From Clostridiales bacterium (GTDB taxonomy: Bacteria; Bacillota; Clostridia; Oscillospirales; Oscillospiraceae), in NCBI GenBank assembly GCA_020860575.1, contig JAJBUB010000006.1, forward strand, positions 1 to 45,090: DNA of 45,090 nt, read 5' to 3'. A model generated the notes under the pieces. It saw nothing but the letters and a program-made list of their open reading frames with translations. It was not told the DNA's origin and ran no database searches. Below are positions 42,615 through 45,090 of the stretch, piece by piece. Position 1 is the stretch's first letter; every line of letters starts with the position of its first letter. Made by a program: the position numbers and the translations under genes.

Positions 42615-42790
42615 AAAAGAGACGCCCACAGACAGGGCGTCTCTTCTCAGCCTGTTCCAAACCGCTCGGGGAAGCAACGGAGGAGAACCAGCATTTGCAG
42701 CGCTTCCGGATGTCCTCCGACCGGGTACTCCGGTGGCTGCACGTTCAGCATAACACAAATGCCGCTTCTCCCTATCCCTTTTTGCGTAAT
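42612..42790 (-). ncRNA. Candidate structured small RNA between the rpmB terminator and a second terminator
   Basis: On the minus strand CAGCC and GGCTG (around 42740 and 42650) close a fold that contains an ACCGG/CCGGT hairpin (~42722-42736), a CGGAGGA/TCCTCCG stem-loop (~42678-42719) and a small GCT/AGC hairpin, and the region ends in the strong terminator at 42617-42645. A weak promoter is possible: TGGAAA, 16 bp, TAAAAT (-10 at 42796-42801). No matching known RNA family was recognised. The 3' end is well defined, the 5' end is a guess. Confidence 0.42.
42617..42645 (-). terminator. Strong intrinsic terminator (minus strand)
   Basis: Perfect 11-bp stem (42617-42627 with 42635-42645), 7-nt loop; on the minus strand the stem ends in a run of six or more T residues. 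On the plus strand it can also stop the PTS-IIB-like transcript, with a weaker U-run. Confidence 0.88.
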
Positions 42791-42830
42791 CCGTCATTTT
42801 AGGAGCGTAACCGGTCGTTTCCAGAAAATA

Positions 42831-42861
42831 AGCCCCTCTGCTTTTCCCGAGCAGAGGAGCT
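42831..42861 (-). terminator. Intrinsic terminator of rpmB
   Basis: 11-bp stem (42831-42841 with 42851-42861, one G-U type pair), 9-nt loop, followed on the minus strand by TATTTTC; 15 nt beyond the rpmB stop codon. Confidence 0.78.
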
Positions 42862-42875
42862 TCATCCGCGTGCCA

Positions 42876-43061
42876 TCAGGCGCGCTCAACTTTACCGGAA
42901 CGGAGGCATCTTGTGCAGACGTAGACGTGAGTGGGGGTGCCATTCACGATCGCCTTGACGCGCTTCACGTTCGGCTTCCAGGGGCGATTGGAACGACGGT
43001 GGGAGTGGGAAACCTGAATGCCGAAGGTTACGCCCTTGCCGCAAAAGTCGCATTTAGCCAT
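42876..43061 (-). CDS. rpmB: 50S ribosomal protein L28 (zinc form)
   Basis: 61 aa. MAKCDFCGKGVTFGIQVSHS start, RPWKPNVKRVKAIVNG core, and second Cys pair CTRCLRSGKV, so four zinc ligands are present. Encoded alone, as usual in Firmicutes. ATG 43061 has GAGGAGG 8 nt upstream; an earlier in-frame ATG lies in the promoter and is rejected. Confidence 0.98.
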   Translation of the reverse strand: MAKCDFCGKGVTFGIQVSHSHRRSNRPWKPNVKRVKAIVNGTPTHVYVCTRCLRSGKVERA

Positions 43062-43107
43062 TATGCAAACCTCCTCGCTTGAAAAATCTCTGAAAACAGC
43101 ATTGATT

Positions 43108-43136
43108 ATTTTATCAGAGCCGTCCGGGAAAATCAA
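43108..43136 (-). promoter_or_regulatory. Promoter of rpmB
   Basis: Minus strand -35 TTGATT (43131-43136), 17-bp spacer, -10 TAAAAT (43108-43113), about 40 nt before the start codon. Confidence 0.78.
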
Positions 43137-43168
43137 CCCCTATTTTGCATTTTTCTCATTTTAAAGGC

Positions 43169-43211
43169 CGACTCCCCTGGCCCGGAGCCTTGTCCCGGGT
43201 CAGGGGAGTCG
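43169..43211. terminator. Terminator hairpin after htpG
   Basis: 11-bp perfect stem (43169-43179 with 43201-43211) with an inner CCCGG/CCGGG stem. On the minus strand it is followed by GCCTTTAAAA, on the plus strand by ATTTTTTG. It lies 21 nt past the htpG stop codon. Confidence 0.75.
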
Positions 43212-43232
43212 ATTTTTTGATTGGCTTTTCCG

Positions 43233-45090
43233 TTATTTCAGCAGACCGCAGATCAGGTCGGTATAGGCCGCCGGGTCCTCGATAGGCAGACCGGCGATGA
43301 GCAACGCCTGGTTGTACAGCACCTCGGCGTAGAGTTTTGCCTTCTCCTGGTCGTTCTCCACGGCGTCCTTCAGGGCGGCGTAGGCGTCGGAGTCGGCGTT
43401 GAGCTCCAGAATCCGCTCGGCCTTCATGCCCTCCATGTCGGCACCCTGCTTTTTCAGGTACTTCTCCATCTCCAGGGTCACAGGGCCGTCGGTGGTCATG
43501 CAGACAGCGTGGCTCTTCAAAATTTTGGAGATGCGGGCCTCCTTGATGCGGTCGCCCAGAGTCTCCTTCAGGAAGTCCAGGACGGGCTTGCCGCTCTCCG
43601 CCTTCTCCTCGGCGGCCTTCTTCTCCTCGTCCGTCTCCGGGAGGGCGTCCTCGTCGTCGATGCTCTTGAGCTTCTTGCCGTCGAACTCGCCCACGGTCTG
43701 CATGACGAACTCGTCCACCTCGTCGGTCAGGTACAAAATTTCATAGCCCTTGTCCAGAATACGCTCCGCCTGGGGCAGCTTGGCCAGCTGTCCGGCGTCC
43801 TCGCCGGTGGCGTAGTAGATATACTCCTGGCTCTCCGGCATCCGGTCCCGGTACTCCTGGAAGGTGGTGCCCTTTTCCGCCTGGGAGGAGACGAACATCA
43901 GCAGCTCCATGACCTTGTCCTTGCTCATGCCATAGTCCGCCACAGCGCCGTACTTCACGTTCAGACCGAAGCTCTTCCAGAACTGCTCGTACTTCTCCCG
44001 TTCCTCCTTCTGGAGCTTGAGCAGCTCCGCCTTGATCTTCTTCTCCAGGTTCTTGGCGATGACCTTGAGCTGGCGGGTGTGCTGGAGCATCTCACGGGAG
44101 ATGTTCAGGCTCACGTCCGGGGTGTCCACCACGCCCTTGACGAAACGGAAATGCTCCGGCAGCAGGTCGGCGCAGTTCTCCATAATGAGTACCCCGGAGG
44201 AGTAGAGCTGGAGGCCCTTCTTGTAGTCCCGGGTGTAGAAATCATAGGGGGTCTTGCTGGGGATGAACAACAGCGCCTCGTAGCTCACGTTGCCCTCTGC
44301 GCTCACCCGGATGGTGGTCAGAGGCTTCTCCCAGTCGTTGAACTTGTCGGTATAGAAGGCGTTCAGCTCGTCCTCGGTGACGTCCTCCTTCTTCTTTTGC
44401 CACAGGGGGACCATGGAGTTGAGGGTCTCCAGCTCCTGATAGTCCTCCCACTCCGGCTTGTAGTCGTCTCCCGCGTCCTCCGGCTTGGGCTTCTGGCGGG
44501 ATTTCGTCTTGAGCATGGTGATGGGATAGTGGATATAGTCGGAATACTTCTTGACCAGGCTGGAGATGGTGTACTCATCCAGATAGTCGCTGTACTTCTC
44601 GTCCTCCGTGTCCTCCTTCATGGTCATGATGACGTCGGTACCCACGCCCTCCTTCTCCGCCGGAGTGATGGTGTAGCCGTCGGTGCCGTCAGACTCCCAC
44701 AGCCAGGCGCTCTCCGAGCCGTAGGGCCGGGTGAGCACCTTCACGTCGCTGGCGACCATAAAGGCGGAGTAGAAGCCCACGCCGAACTGACCGATGATGT
44801 CCACGTCGCCGGCCTCCACGCCCTCCTTGTCGGCCATGTCCTGCTTGAACTGGAGAGAGCCGCTCTTGGCGATGACGCCCAGGTTGTTCTCCAGCTCCTC
44901 CTCGGTCATGCCGATGCCGTTGTCCGAGACGGTGAGGGTCCGGTTGTCCTTGTCCACCGTGATGTGGATTTTGAAGTCGGAGCGGTCCAGACCCACCTGA
45001 TCGTCGGTCAGGGCGCGATAGGCCAGCTTGTCCACCGCGTCGCTGGCGTTGGACAGGATCTCACGGAGAAAAATCTCCTTGTGGGTGTAG
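43233..45090 (-). CDS. htpG: Molecular chaperone HtpG (Hsp90), 5' end cut by window edge
   Basis: Cytoplasmic dimeric ATP-dependent chaperone. The frame runs to the window end, where it reads YTHKEIFLREILSNASDAVD, so only about the first 20-25 residues are missing. GHKL ATP-site motifs: SDNGIGMT, GVIAKSGS and QFGVGFYSAFMVA. The middle domain (VKGVVDTPDVSLNISREML, with the catalytic-loop Arg region) and the C-terminal dimer domain are intact, ending LICGLLK. An acidic charged linker is short. A GTG codon giving an apparent start near 45035 is internal and not the true start. Regulation lies outside the window. Confidence 0.97.
   Translation of the reverse strand, partial: YTHKEIFLREILSNASDAVDKLAYRALTDDQVGLDRSDFKIHITVDKDNRTLTVSDNGIGMTEEELENNLGVIAKSGSLQFKQDMADKEGVEAGDVDIIGQFGVGFYSAFMVASDVKVLTRPYGSESAWLWESDGTDGYTITPAEKEGVGTDVIMTMKEDTEDEKYSDYLDEYTISSLVKKYSDYIHYPITMLKTKSRQKPKPEDAGDDYKPEWEDYQELETLNSMVPLWQKKKEDVTEDELNAFYTDKFNDWEKPLTTIRVSAEGNVSYEALLFIPSKTPYDFYTRDYKKGLQLYSSGVLIMENCADLLPEHFRFVKGVVDTPDVSLNISREMLQHTRQLKVIAKNLEKKIKAELLKLQKEEREKYEQFWKSFGLNVKYGAVADYGMSKDKVMELLMFVSSQAEKGTTFQEYRDRMPESQEYIYYATGEDAGQLAKLPQAERILDKGYEILYLTDEVDEFVMQTVGEFDGKKLKSIDDEDALPETDEEKKAAEEKAESGKPVLDFLKETLGDRIKEARISKILKSHAVCMTTDGPVTLEMEKYLKKQGADMEGMKAERILELNADSDAYAALKDAVENDQEKAKLYAEVLYNQALLIAGLPIEDPAAYTDLICGLLK

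Noticed and set aside
42640-42760. Possible SRP RNA or 6S RNA in the gap after rpmB
   Set aside because: Although short matches (CCGGAAG, TGCTGGTTCTCC) recall SRP RNA, their order and the closing stems do not fit the SRP domain IV hairpin, and the long bulged hairpin of 6S RNA is absent.
43233-45035. htpG starting at an internal GTG near 45035
   Set aside because: The frame continues upstream to the window edge with the conserved Hsp90 N-terminal sequence.

Overview
The window reads as a chromosomal segment of a GC-rich (about 60%) low-G+C-lineage relative, most likely a gut Clostridia of the Oscillospiraceae type (Flavonifractor/Lawsonibacter/Oscillibacter-like). This is inferred from the complete Firmicutes-order S10-spc-alpha ribosomal operon, a zinc-type S14, a zinc-LID adenylate kinase, the KOW-domain RNA-binding gene between map and infA, strong AGGAGG ribosome binding sites and a teichoic-acid-type CDP-glycerol transferase. 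Nearly all genes lie on the minus strand; the long plus-strand reading frames opposite them are GC-driven shadows.

Layout, left to right. 1-6.4 kb: a peptide/nickel-type ABC importer (substrate-binding lipoprotein, two permeases, ATPase cut by the window edge); both the binding protein and one permease are unusually large. 6.4-12.3 kb: small membrane protein, M3 oligopeptidase, aconitase-superfamily hydratase, SseB-like protein and a membrane-anchored unknown. 12.5-14.2 kb: a plus-strand three-gene unit (small membrane protein, TetR-type regulator, membrane protein) with a palindrome upstream of its promoter. 14.3-21.2 kb: a minus-strand cluster of leucine-rich-repeat protein, VWA/metallopeptidase-like protein, a membrane-spanning MerR-RDD fusion, MoxR ATPase and MFS transporter. 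21.3-37.6 kb: ribosomal operon rpsJ to rplQ with secY, adk, map, infA and rpoA, starting from a very strong promoter with a structured leader of about 280 nt and ending at a 15-bp-stem terminator. 37.7-42.2 kb: CDP-glycerol glycerophosphotransferase family protein and D-Ala-D-Ala carboxypeptidase (cell envelope). 42.3-45.1 kb: a lone PTS-IIB-like protein, a possible structured small RNA, rpmB (L28) and htpG (cut at the window edge).

The most interesting non-coding signal is a set of structured gaps in the ribosomal operon: the S10 leader, rpsJ-rplC, rpsN-rpsH, infA-rpmJ and rpsD-rpoA. The other cistron junctions there are mostly 0-45 nt. These gaps look like sites for autogenous control or RNA processing. 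A second is a terminator-bounded structured RNA candidate near 42.6-42.8 kb. The most interesting protein is the MerR-RDD fusion, whose own promoter has the 19-bp spacer typical of MerR control and which sits inside a MoxR/VWA/LRR cluster. No rRNA, tRNA, CRISPR array, IS element or phage gene was seen.
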